A stretch of DNA of 39,414 bases. It comes from a virus. A program made the translations under genes and the position numbers. The stretch covers positions 1 through 39,414 of IMG/VR virus record IMGVR_UViG_3300035670_000567; one strand, written 5' to 3'. Below the pieces are notes generated by a model. It was not told the origin of the DNA, did not search any database, and saw only the letters and a list, made by a program, of their open reading frames with translations. This document shows, in pieces, positions 1 through 6,854 of the stretch (the first letter of the stretch is position 1; every line of letters starts with the position of its first letter).

Positions 1-110
1 ATCGGCAGATCGTATGTCACGTCCCGCTCCACACCCATGTTGTCCCGCGCCACGATCTCATCATAGGTCAGCGCGGCAATAGCCCGCATCACAGCTTGGT
101 CGTTAGCCAT
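1..110 (-). CDS. Hypothetical protein, N-terminal part (cut by contig end)
   Basis: First 36 or so codons of the gene that is complete at 39068-39322; the C-terminal part is lost because the window ends. The ATG at 110-108 lies inside the last codons of the 37-residue membrane-protein gene, giving an 8-base overlap and probable translational coupling. The function is not recognised. See the complete copy for a description. Confidence 0.75.
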   Translation of the reverse strand, partial: MANDQAVMRAIAALTYDEIVARDNMGVERDVTYDLP

Positions 111-202
111 TTGCAAGCACCCAGATCAACCCGCCAAGCGCAATCCACGAACAGACCGCCAGACACACGATCAACAGGCACGACTGGCCTATGGGCATTT
201 TG
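1..202. repeat. Terminal direct repeat, left copy
   Basis: These 202 bases match the last 202 bases of the window except at one position: G at 75 here, A at 39287 in the right copy. The repeat cuts through two genes (a hypothetical protein and a 37-residue membrane protein) that are read continuously across the junction. It therefore looks like an overlap from circular or permuted assembly rather than a functional repeat. A true short terminal repeat cannot be excluded from sequence alone. The mismatch is best read as strain variation or a read error. Confidence 0.95.
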
Positions 203-216
203 TCATTCTGCATCAT
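103..216 (-). CDS. Small single-span membrane protein, 37 aa
   Basis: A 37-residue ORF, too short for usual gene callers. The first ten or so residues are polar (MMQNDKMPIG), followed by one hydrophobic stretch at about residues 12-35 (SCLLIVCLAVCSWIALGG and onward), so a single transmembrane helix is likely. The ATG at 216 overlaps the stop of the upstream methyltransferase gene in an ATGA arrangement, and the gene's own end overlaps the next start. It therefore sits in a tightly packed operon. Its role is unknown; a small membrane protein among phage early genes could be a host-takeover or lysis-inhibition factor, but nothing here proves it. The translated start could also be the second ATG (213). 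Confidence 0.55.
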   Translation of the reverse strand: MMQNDKMPIGQSCLLIVCLAVCSWIALGGLIWVLANG

Positions 217-737
217 GTCCTCCCATAAAATTGTGTCTGACCATAAAAGTCTAGAACAAACTCATACCAGCAACAATTGTCCTTGCCGGTCATCTTGCTG
301 TCAGGAATCCACTTAACCCGGCCTACACTGACAATGCTCCTGACCGAGCCGATATACGGCGCAGACTGCTTCGTGTGCATCCAGTCGGCATCAAACAGCA
401 ACCAAGCAACCCCCTGCTGTATCAGGTTCTCGATGATCGGGTGCAGCAGCTTGCGGTCCCACGGCGGATTTGTGATGAACAGCCCGCCGCCAAATCCAGA
501 AAGATGGTCCACGGTGGCGTCGGCCTTCCCGATCCAGTCCGCCTTCGGCTCAATGTCCGTTGCATTCGTGCAAATATGCCCGAATCCCTGGAGGTGCTTT
601 ACCAACGCACCATCCCCAGCGCACGGCTCATAGAACTCAACACAGGGGCCAAGATGCGGCAGCAGTGGTAGCACGGCCTCAACCGGCGTCGGGTAGAAGT
701 CCCGCTCTCGCCGCTCGAAGTTGCTACGCTTGCCCAC
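213..737 (-). CDS. Phage DNA N6-adenine-type methyltransferase
   Basis: A 174-residue class I SAM-dependent methyltransferase. It has an RDFYPTP entry motif at residues 12-18 (common in phage adenine methylases), a SAM-binding motif I, EPCAGDGAL, at 37-45, and a catalytic NPPW at 90-93, the signature of amino-methylating (N6-adenine or N4-cytosine) enzymes. No target-recognition domain is evident, and the length is short as usual for phage orphan methylases. The start is GTG at 737, preceded by a purine-rich GGAGGAGG site. It overlaps the DUF3310 gene by 14 bases and ends in an ATGA overlap with the small membrane protein. Likely role: methylating phage DNA against restriction, or regulation. 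No partner restriction nuclease was seen. Confidence 0.8.
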   Translation of the reverse strand: MGKRSNFERRERDFYPTPVEAVLPLLPHLGPCVEFYEPCAGDGALVKHLQGFGHICTNATDIEPKADWIGKADATVDHLSGFGGGLFITNPPWDRKLLHPIIENLIQQGVAWLLFDADWMHTKQSAPYIGSVRSIVSVGRVKWIPDSKMTGKDNCCWYEFVLDFYGQTQFYGRT

Positions 738-1002
738 GCGTCACCTCCTCCAGCTTATCCATGTAGTGCCGCGCCTTGGCAAAATCTTCCGTAGCACTGC
801 CCTTTGACCCGGCCCGCGCCAAATACTTGATGGCATTCCCACGCAGAAACCCGACAAACTGCTCGTAAGTCATCCAAGCCTGCATCGCATCCCACGGCTG
901 GATTGACTGGTGTAGGTAGTGGTCCCCGCCAACCTGTTTGCCACCAGCTACCATATCCATGTGCCGCTGCCACGATCCCGGTTCGCTTTCGGTGTCGATC
1001 AT
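724..1002 (-). CDS. DUF3310 family protein
   Basis: A 92-residue protein with the DUF3310 pattern: VGGDHYLHQSIQPWDAM at about residues 24-40, then a GNAIKYLARAG segment at about 55-65 and a C-terminal helix with DFAKARHYMDKLEE. The family is widespread in phages, often next to nucleotide-metabolism or early genes, and its function is not established. It overlaps the preceding gene by four bases and the methyltransferase gene by 14, indicating one polycistronic message. Confidence 0.8.
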   Translation of the reverse strand: MIDTESEPGSWQRHMDMVAGGKQVGGDHYLHQSIQPWDAMQAWMTYEQFVGFLRGNAIKYLARAGSKGSATEDFAKARHYMDKLEEVTRGQA

Positions 1003-1214
1003 GCCTGTCCCCCATCATAATCCTTACCAGTCACATACCAGTAAACCCTACGCAGTGCGAACAGGTCTTGCTCCCCCTCCAGCAAATCCTCTGGCTGAAG
1101 CGGCGGCTTTGCCAAATCTTCCTCCGTCGCATCAATGTGCCAAGCCAGCCATTGCGTGATGATCTGATCGGCCATCGCCCAATCAATGTCCAGTTTCATG
1201 TCGAAAGGTTTCAT
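999..1214 (-). CDS. Hypothetical small acidic protein, 71 aa
   Basis: The start chosen is the ATG at 1214 (MKPFDMKLDIDWAMAD), because a GGAGAAG ribosome binding site lies directly upstream; a longer reading from 1235 would run into that site. The protein is acidic and rich in Trp and Tyr, with no recognisable motif. The stop overlaps the next gene's start by four bases. It lies immediately downstream of a 30-residue ORF, so the two are probably co-translated. Function unknown. Confidence 0.6.
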   Translation of the reverse strand: MKPFDMKLDIDWAMADQIITQWLAWHIDATEEDLAKPPLQPEDLLEGEQDLFALRRVYWYVTGKDYDGGQA

Positions 1215-1225
1215 CTCACTTCTCC

Positions 1226-1318
1226 TCAAAACCACAAATCATCATCGGCCCACTCGATGCCGTAAATGTCCCAGCCGAAGTTGAGCCAGACCCAATTGCG
1301 TAACGCGGGATCACCCAT
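1226..1318 (-). CDS. Possible small Trp/Asp-rich protein, 30 aa
   Basis: A 30-residue ORF beginning with ATG at 1318, with an AGGAG ribosome binding site just upstream and its stop 11 bases before the next gene. It starts MGDPALRNWVWLNFGWD and ends with an acidic, aromatic tail. A competing frame (1216 to about 1395, possible GTG start) is also open through this stretch and encodes a Trp-rich N-terminal segment. I prefer the short ORF because of its ribosome binding site and spacing. The choice is uncertain. Confidence 0.4.
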   Translation of the reverse strand: MGDPALRNWVWLNFGWDIYGIEWADDDLWF

Positions 1319-1392
1319 AAGGCTACTCCTTCAATCTCAATACCAGCATCCTGCCACCGTAACGCCCACCTGTCAACGGAAAACCAGACCGT

Positions 1393-1534
1393 CACCAACT
1401 GTCTCTTGTATACGCGCGCGATACGGTCGGTATATAAAAAATAGATAAAAACACTGTCTACATACGCAAGAGACAGTCGGTGCCAGTATAACAGTGTTAT
1501 GGCAAAATGCACTGCGGAACTGGCACCGACTGTC
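1393..1534 (-). promoter_or_regulatory. Regulatory region with alternative inverted repeats and extended -10 promoter
   Basis: Intergenic region between the primase gene and the downstream small genes. Three copies of a CACC(G/A)ACTGTC element are present: A at 1394-1408, B at about 1467-1487 (inverted), and C at 1519-1534. B and C form a perfect 16-base inverted repeat (1472-1487 with 1519-1534). B and A form a second one (1467-1481 with 1394-1408, one mismatch that is G:U in RNA). B can thus pair with only one partner at a time. Between B and C lies a 13-base palindrome, ATAACAGTGTTAT (1488-1500). On the minus strand this overlaps an extended -10 element, TGTTATACT, whose hexamer TATACT is at 1490-1485. 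It is probably a repressible promoter with a structured leader. No sequence clearly matching a rho-independent terminator follows. Confidence 0.6.
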
Positions 1535-1579
1535 GTATAGGAATCTGTAAGATTAAGATTGCTGGACCGTCGTCAAGTG

Positions 1580-3961
1580 TCAGCGCGCAGCCATGTCCAA
1601 GATCGCCTGTCTGATCTCATGTCGCCGCAGGCGCTCCATCTCGGCCTTCTCGGCAAACATGGTGTGGACCTCTGGGCGCACCACCCAGGCTGCTGCGTCC
1701 GACCGCTTGTTGTTTGCCTCGATCCAGCCGAACACCTCAAGCTGTTCCATGCAGCGCAGCCGATCCTCCCTGAGCGCCTTACGGAACGAGCGGACATGGC
1801 GCTCGACGACCCGCATTGTGACGCTCTCCAGCCGCTTCGACAGGATGAACCCGGCAACGTCCTGCACCATCTCCTGCCCGTCATCCAGACCAAGCACGTT
1901 GCTGTAGAAGCACAGGCTGTGGCGCATGAGGTAGTCCGACATGAACGAGGCCACCCGCGCGGCTGTCTCGGCGCTCACGGTCAGCGGCAGGGCCTTCTCG
2001 TCGATATGCTCGATGCAGTGCCAGATGATGCACAGCCGGGGAAAGAGGCCGTCGAACTTACCGATATGCGCCGCCAGCTTCTTGTTGAAGCCCTCGGTCG
2101 CCGTGACCTGTCTATGGTGCTTGGCCTCCAACTGCTCGCGGATCGCGCGGGCCTCGTCCGAGAATTGCAGCGGCAGCTTGCCCAAGATGCTCTCCGGGGC
2201 CTGCAAGGCATGAAGCCGCTCTACCAGGCTATCGAAGTCGAATGTGGCACTGCCTACCTCCTCGTCCTTGCCTAACTGCGCTGGACGCAGCACAATCGGG
2301 AAGAACCGCTGGATCAGGCCGTCATCGCTGGCATCAGCCACAATGCGCCGGATGGGATCGGGCTGGACGCCGCCAAGAATAGTGACCGAGAGGTTGTCGA
2401 TCAGGAACGACCCGCGCCCGACTCGGTTGACCGCATACTGTCCGCCGCCGAAGGCTGTCAGCCAAAAGGAGCGGTCCTTGGCGCTGCCTTTGCCGCCGCT
2501 GTATTTTTCGATACCCCCGAACCAGCCGGAAAGTTCGTCCTGAAGCACAAGGATGCCATCGGGGCTGTGCCGACATACCTCCTGCGCCGCTTCCATCGTA
2601 ATGTCCTCGACGCGCAGGCGCGGGCATTGCGGCATCTCGTCACCGCTCTTGCTGCCCCCGGCCTCCTGCCAGTCCAGCATCTTCTTGTTGCCCTCGCGCA
2701 GCAGTTCCGCGTCCATTGCCTTCAGCTTTCCAGCCGCAGCGCGCATGATCGGGCTTTTCTTGAAGGATGGGTCGCCAATCAGCATCGTCCAGATGCGGGC
2801 GCTCTCGGTCCAGCCTTCGTGCTGCTTGACCTTGATCTTGATGCTGTCCCGAATGGCTGCCGCACAAACCGTGATGGCGGACATAGCAAGACCGCCAGGG
2901 TCAACCCCCATCTGCTCGGCCCGCTCATGGGCGAACCGCTCGATTACGTCAGGCATAAGGCCCTTGGGCAGTGCGGGCGGGTCATACTGCGCCCACAGGT
3001 CCACCGGGGCATCCTCAAGCGCGGCCTCCTCGGCCAATGCGCGCTTCTCGTCATTGAAAGTCGTGATGGCCCGCAGCAGGGTCCGCTCGACGCTTTCGTG
3101 GCCCTCTGCCACCGCCTGATCGTTGAAGTCACCATGTCCTGCCTCTGGCCCAGCCACCGGGCAATCCAGTTCCTTCGCCAGCTTGGTCATTTCCTCGACG
3201 GCATTGGCGTCCGCCGCCAGCACGATAGGAACGCCATCCTCGGCCAACTGGCGGGCGACAACGTGCATATTGCCCTTGGAGTAGGTCACGCAGACCTGAT
3301 CGGACATGGCTTCGTAGATGCTGGCTGCCGTGGCGTAGCCCTCTGCCACGATGGTCCGCCCAAGGTGCAGGCCAATCATCATGCGGCCACTGCGAGTCGG
3401 TGCGCCGGATTGGAACAACTTGGCCCCGTCAGCGGCAATGGTCTGGACCGATTGCAGCGCACCATCATGGCCGTAGATAGGCAGCAGCAGGCGTTCGCCT
3501 TCGCACTTGATGTTGTGTGCCTGAACACCCTTGCGCACAAGATATGGATGGTCGGCTGGAGCGGGCTTCTGGGCGGAGTCCCAACGCGCCTTTGCCCGCT
3601 CGATGGCTGCTTGGCGCTCGCGTTCCTGTGCTGCCTCGCGTTCGGCCATCGCTGCGTCACGCTCGGTGCGCTGCTGCGGGGTCAGCTTGACCGCTCCGTC
3701 TCCGGTAAGCAGATCGACCGCCTCCATCGTGGTCAGGCCCTTGGACGCGGCCACGAAGTCAACCACGTCGCCGCTCCAGCCGCAGCCGAAACAATGGGCG
3801 AACTCTTTTTCTGGAATTACATGAAATGACGGGGTTTTCTCGGAGTGGAACGGGCAGCAGCCAACCAGTTCCTTCCCCTGTTTCTTGAGCGGCACGACCT
3901 GCTCGACCACCTGGGCGATGGGGTGGTTTTCCTTGATAGCGGACCAGTCATAATTGGGCAT
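1580..3961 (-). CDS. Primase-helicase-like protein (CHC2 zinc finger, Toprim-like, DUF3987)
   Basis: A 793-residue replication protein. Residues about 33-70 form a DnaG-type CHC2 zinc finger with C36, H39, C57 and C60 (GCCPFHSEKTPSF, then CFGCGWSGD). Residues about 150-285 look like a Toprim-type primase core, with VAEGYATAASI at 205-215 and LAADAN at 248-253. From about 320 on it is a DUF3987-type P-loop domain whose Walker-like element GDPSFKKSP is at 396-404. Such fusions are common in phages and are thought to prime and unwind at the replication fork. A Glu/Arg-rich coiled stretch (about 98-128) links the finger to the core. The gene is the first on the minus side of a divergent promoter at 4021-4052. 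The ATG start gives the expected N-terminal helix before the finger. Confidence 0.88.
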   Translation of the reverse strand: MPNYDWSAIKENHPIAQVVEQVVPLKKQGKELVGCCPFHSEKTPSFHVIPEKEFAHCFGCGWSGDVVDFVAASKGLTTMEAVDLLTGDGAVKLTPQQRTERDAAMAEREAAQERERQAAIERAKARWDSAQKPAPADHPYLVRKGVQAHNIKCEGERLLLPIYGHDGALQSVQTIAADGAKLFQSGAPTRSGRMMIGLHLGRTIVAEGYATAASIYEAMSDQVCVTYSKGNMHVVARQLAEDGVPIVLAADANAVEEMTKLAKELDCPVAGPEAGHGDFNDQAVAEGHESVERTLLRAITTFNDEKRALAEEAALEDAPVDLWAQYDPPALPKGLMPDVIERFAHERAEQMGVDPGGLAMSAITVCAAAIRDSIKIKVKQHEGWTESARIWTMLIGDPSFKKSPIMRAAAGKLKAMDAELLREGNKKMLDWQEAGGSKSGDEMPQCPRLRVEDITMEAAQEVCRHSPDGILVLQDELSGWFGGIEKYSGGKGSAKDRSFWLTAFGGGQYAVNRVGRGSFLIDNLSVTILGGVQPDPIRRIVADASDDGLIQRFFPIVLRPAQLGKDEEVGSATFDFDSLVERLHALQAPESILGKLPLQFSDEARAIREQLEAKHHRQVTATEGFNKKLAAHIGKFDGLFPRLCIIWHCIEHIDEKALPLTVSAETAARVASFMSDYLMRHSLCFYSNVLGLDDGQEMVQDVAGFILSKRLESVTMRVVERHVRSFRKALREDRLRCMEQLEVFGWIEANNKRSDAAAWVVRPEVHTMFAEKAEMERLRRHEIRQAILDMAAR

Positions 3962-4020
3962 TAGTGTCAGTCTCCAGATAGGGCCTAGATCGGGCCAGAG
4001 CGGTAACGTCGATTTATGGC

Positions 4021-4052
4021 TTGACTAAACCTCATTCCGCCCATAGCGTCAA
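4021..4052. promoter_or_regulatory. Superimposed divergent promoters
   Basis: Plus-strand promoter: -35 TTGACT (4021-4026), 17-base spacer, -10 TAGCGT (4044-4049). Minus-strand promoter: -35 TTGACG (4052-4047), 17-base spacer, -10 TTTAGT (4029-4024). The -35 of each overlaps the -10 of the other, and TTGAC/GTCAA form an inverted repeat at the two ends. RNA polymerase could occupy only one direction at a time. This would set the balance between the primase operon (leftward) and the recombination operon (rightward). The -10 boxes are only moderate matches. Confidence 0.5.
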
Positions 4053-4107
4053 GAGGCAGTGTTGGAAAGCGTGTCCTGCCACGCAAAGCCCAATGAGGTA
4101 GAATGAT

Positions 4108-4902
4108 ATGAGTTTGCTTTCGACCATCACCAAACCCACGACCCGCGCACCGATCATCACGATCTGTGGTGACGCTGGCACCGGCAAGACCTCTCTTGCC
4201 GCCACTTTCCCCAAGCCCATCGTGATCCGCACCGAGGACGGCCTCCAGTCGATCCCCGAAGCCACGCGGCCCGACGCCTTTCCGCTGGTCAAGGAAACCG
4301 ATCAGTTGTGGGAGCAGCTTCTCGCCCTGCTGCAAGAAGATCACGACTACAAGACGCTGATTGTTGACAGCGTGAGCGCCGCCGAGCAACTGTTCATCAA
4401 GAACGTGATGGACACTGACGGTCGGGCCAAGTCCATCAATCAGGCACTTGGCGGCTACGGTGCCGGTGTGGCGGCTGTGGTTGCGCAGCATCAGCGGCTC
4501 CGCAAGGCGGCTGGCCTGCTGAACGAGCGCAAGAACATGGGCATCATCTTCATCAGCCACGCCGATCTGGAGGCTGTGCGTCCGCCGGATCAGGAGGACT
4601 ACACGCGCTATAGCCTGCGCATGATGACCAAGAGCCTGCCGCCTTACGTGGACGATGTGGACATGGTGGCGTTCGTGCGGCTGGTGTCCCGCCTGCGCGG
4701 TGACGATGGCGAGCGCAAGAAGGTCGTCAGCAGCGGCGCGCGCGAAGTGATCTGCCATGCCACTGCCGCCAGCGTGTCGAAGAACCGCTACGGCATCACC
4801 GAACCGCTGGAGTTCAGCCCCGGCGAGAACCCGTTCGCAGACGTTTTCGGTCTGCCGAAGCCAAAGGTAGCTGCGGCTGCCGCCAAGAGTGAGAAGGAGT
4901 AA
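4108..4902 (+). CDS. Sak4-like RecA-family ATPase (AAA_24 type)
   Basis: A 264-residue P-loop ATPase. Walker A is GDAGTGKTS at 21-29 and Walker B is TLIVDSV at 83-89. This architecture and size fit the AAA_24/Sak4 group of phage single-strand annealing ATPases, shortened RecA-like proteins used in phage recombination. Its neighbours support the call: an SSB-like protein follows after six bases and a YqaJ/lambda-type exonuclease comes two genes later. The C-terminal Ala/Lys-rich tail (KVAAAAAKSEKE) is flexible. It is the first gene of the rightward operon, with a GAGGTAGA ribosome binding site. Other AAA_24 proteins of unknown role look similar, so annealase activity is inferred. Confidence 0.78.
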   Translation: MSLLSTITKPTTRAPIITICGDAGTGKTSLAATFPKPIVIRTEDGLQSIPEATRPDAFPLVKETDQLWEQLLALLQEDHDYKTLIVDSVSAAEQLFIKNVMDTDGRAKSINQALGGYGAGVAAVVAQHQRLRKAAGLLNERKNMGIIFISHADLEAVRPPDQEDYTRYSLRMMTKSLPPYVDDVDMVAFVRLVSRLRGDDGERKKVVSSGAREVICHATAASVSKNRYGITEPLEFSPGENPFADVFGLPKPKVAAAAAKSEKE

Positions 4903-4908
4903 CCCGAT

Positions 4909-5481
4909 ATGTCGTTCTGGGATTTGGATGACGGCGAATCCGCCGCAACTGGCAACAAGGAATTTGAGCAGCCGACGAGCAACTTCGACCCCATTCCCGA
5001 TGGCTCGAACGTGCTGGCGCTGATCGACGAAGTGAAGTGGGACTTCGACCGGGCCAACAATGAATACCTGTCGGTCCGCTGGGCCGTGCAGGCACCGGAG
5101 CAGTTCGCCAAGCGCAAGATTTACCAGAAGCTGTGGGTCACTGATCTCGACCCGCAGGCCAAGGACGAAACCAAGGCGAAGAAGAAGCGTGACAACGCCA
5201 AGCGGATGCTGGCGACGATTGACGCCAATTGCGGTGGGAAGTTGTCGAAGGTGGCCCGCAAGCCCGACAATGACGACCTGACGCTGGCCCTGACCGACCG
5301 TGAAATGGTCATCAAGTGCCAGGTCTGGGAGATCAAGGACGCCGCCACCGGACAGACCAACAGCGGCAATTGGATCAGCGCCGTTTTCCCGAAGGACAAG
5401 GGCGTGTCTGTGCCGGATGCTCCGAAGCCGAAGAAGGAAAGCGGCGTCAAGATCGAGGATGATAGCATCCCTTTTGATTGA
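4909..5481 (+). CDS. Single-stranded DNA-binding-like protein
   Basis: A 190-residue protein with a central beta-rich segment and a disordered Pro/Lys linker. It ends in an acidic tip, KIEDDSIPFD, closely resembling the DDDIPF tail by which bacterial SSB recruits partner proteins. The N-terminus is acidic (MSFWDLDDGESA). It follows the Sak4-like ATPase after six bases, the arrangement seen for annealase/SSB pairs in phages. I see no classical OB-fold signature by eye, so the assignment rests on tail and context. Proteins of this kind are often listed only as DUF669-like or hypothetical. Confidence 0.65.
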   Translation: MSFWDLDDGESAATGNKEFEQPTSNFDPIPDGSNVLALIDEVKWDFDRANNEYLSVRWAVQAPEQFAKRKIYQKLWVTDLDPQAKDETKAKKKRDNAKRMLATIDANCGGKLSKVARKPDNDDLTLALTDREMVIKCQVWEIKDAATGQTNSGNWISAVFPKDKGVSVPDAPKPKKESGVKIEDDSIPFD

Positions 5482-5512
5482 CGCCATGCCCGTTTTGAGT
5501 TAGGCATAGGGC

Positions 5513-5962
5513 ATGGCGAACGAAAACAAACCTAGCAGCAAGAAATGCTTCAAGTGTGGTGTCGATAAGGCTCTTTCTGAGTTTTATCGACACCCAATGA
5601 TGGCGGACGGGCACCTGAATAAATGCAAGGAGTGCAACAAAGCCGACACTAGAAGGAATAGGGCCAAGAGAGTAGATTATTACCGAGAATACGATAGAGC
5701 GCGCGGCAACAGGCAGTCAAAGGAATACAAGGATGGTTACTATCTGGCATTTCCCAAAAAGACAAAGGCTAGAACCGCAGTCGGCAACGCCATAAGAGAC
5801 GGAAAATTGGTTAAGCCGAAGACATGCGAAAACTGTGGGTCTGGCGGGACAATACACGGCCATCACGACGATTACGACCTGCCTCTTGATGTAAGGTGGC
5901 TTTGCGCACCGTGTCACAGGCGCTGGCATCTCGAAAATGGGCCAGGTGCCAATGGAGAATAA
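5513..5962 (+). CDS. HNH endonuclease with N-terminal zinc-finger
   Basis: A 149-residue protein. The N-terminus carries a C-x2-C ... C-x2-C unit (KCFKCGVDKALSEFY at 11-25, then CKECNKA) typical of small phage zinc-finger/HNH proteins. The C-terminus has CENCG, then GHHDDYDLPLDVRWLCAPCHRRWH, an HNH core with a second pair of cysteines. The gene is visibly less GC-rich than its neighbours and sits between the SSB-like and exonuclease genes, as expected of a mobile free-standing HNH endonuclease. It has no strong ribosome binding site. It could equally be a specific nickase serving replication or packaging. Confidence 0.72.
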   Translation: MANENKPSSKKCFKCGVDKALSEFYRHPMMADGHLNKCKECNKADTRRNRAKRVDYYREYDRARGNRQSKEYKDGYYLAFPKKTKARTAVGNAIRDGKLVKPKTCENCGSGGTIHGHHDDYDLPLDVRWLCAPCHRRWHLENGPGANGE

Positions 5963-5963
5963 T

Positions 5964-6854
5964 ATGACCGAACCCGCCCAACGCACTCCCGCATGGTTTG
6001 AGGCCCGCCGAAACCGAGTGACCGGCTCCGTAGTCGGCGCAATCCTCGGAATTGCACCATACATGAAGCGCAGCGATGTGATGCGCTTGATGGTGCGGGA
6101 GTCGCTGGGGGCAGAGCGCGAGTTCCAAGGCAACATCGCAACCGAGTTCGGGGCCTACAATGAACCCGGCGCGCTGATCGAGTTCCAGATGGAAAGCGGC
6201 CTGCGCGTTCGGCCTGCGCCGTTCCTGATCTACGAGGATTGGCTGGGGGCATCGCCAGACGGCTTTACCAGCGACGGCGGGCTGGTCGAGATCAAGTGTC
6301 CGTTTGGTCTGCGAAAGGATGAGAACCCGGAGTTCAAGTCCATCGACGACCAGCCGCACTATTATGCGCAGATGCAGATTCAGATGTTGGTGGCCTCGAC
6401 GCCATCGCATCCAGTGCGACACTGCCACTTCTACCAGTGGTCGCCGAATGGCACGAAGCTGGAGCGCGTGGAACTAGACCAGTCTTGGCTCGACGAAAAC
6501 CTGCCAAGGCTGCGGCAGTTCCACGCTGAGTTCCTTGACGAACTCGCCAACAACGCTGACGAGCATCTGGCCCCAAAGCGGATTGAGGTCGATACGCCGG
6601 AAGCCGCCAAGATGGTGGCCGAGTGGGATGAGATCGCGGAGCAGCTTGAGCGGCTGGCCGAGCGCAAGCGCGACCTACTGAACGAGATGGTAGCCCTTGC
6701 TGGAGAGAAGAATGCGCTACTGGCTGGCCGAAAATTGACCTTGACGAAGCGCGATGGAGCGATATCGTATGCCAAGATCGTCAAGGATCATTGCAAGGGC
6801 GTTGACCTCGACAAGTATCGTGGTAAGCCAAGTGAGTTTTGGAGTTTGAAATGA
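5964..6854 (+). CDS. YqaJ/lambda-exonuclease-like recombinase
   Basis: A 296-residue nuclease of the YqaJ viral recombinase group, related to lambda Exo. The N-terminal RTPAWFEARRNRVTGS box (7-22) is the family entry motif. The PD-(D/E)xK site is visible as E67 (GAYNEPGALIEF), D99 (ASPDG) and E109-x-K111 (LVEIKCP). The second half carries a long charged coiled coil (about 205-250). The start is ATG 5964, preceded by GGAG; upstream in-frame ATGs at 5937 and 5952 lack a site. Expected role: 5'-3' resection to produce strands for the Sak4-like annealase. It overlaps the next gene by four bases. Confidence 0.85.
   Translation: MTEPAQRTPAWFEARRNRVTGSVVGAILGIAPYMKRSDVMRLMVRESLGAEREFQGNIATEFGAYNEPGALIEFQMESGLRVRPAPFLIYEDWLGASPDGFTSDGGLVEIKCPFGLRKDENPEFKSIDDQPHYYAQMQIQMLVASTPSHPVRHCHFYQWSPNGTKLERVELDQSWLDENLPRLRQFHAEFLDELANNADEHLAPKRIEVDTPEAAKMVAEWDEIAEQLERLAERKRDLLNEMVALAGEKNALLAGRKLTLTKRDGAISYAKIVKDHCKGVDLDKYRGKPSEFWSLK

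Noticed and set aside
2567-3829. 420-residue plus-strand open frame opposite the primase
   Set aside because: Antisense to the CHC2/DUF3987 gene whose motifs are clear; the translated sequence is low in recognisable structure.
3985-5487. Long 500-residue minus-strand open frame opposite the Sak4/SSB genes
   Set aside because: It is antisense to two well-supported plus-strand genes and has no start site or recognisable domain; high GC produces long antisense frames.
5502-5515. 14-base sequence AGGCATAGGGCATG shared with 35508-35521
   Set aside because: A few shared 14-mers are expected by chance in about 39 kb; only the local tandem copies near 35508-35534 are worth noting.
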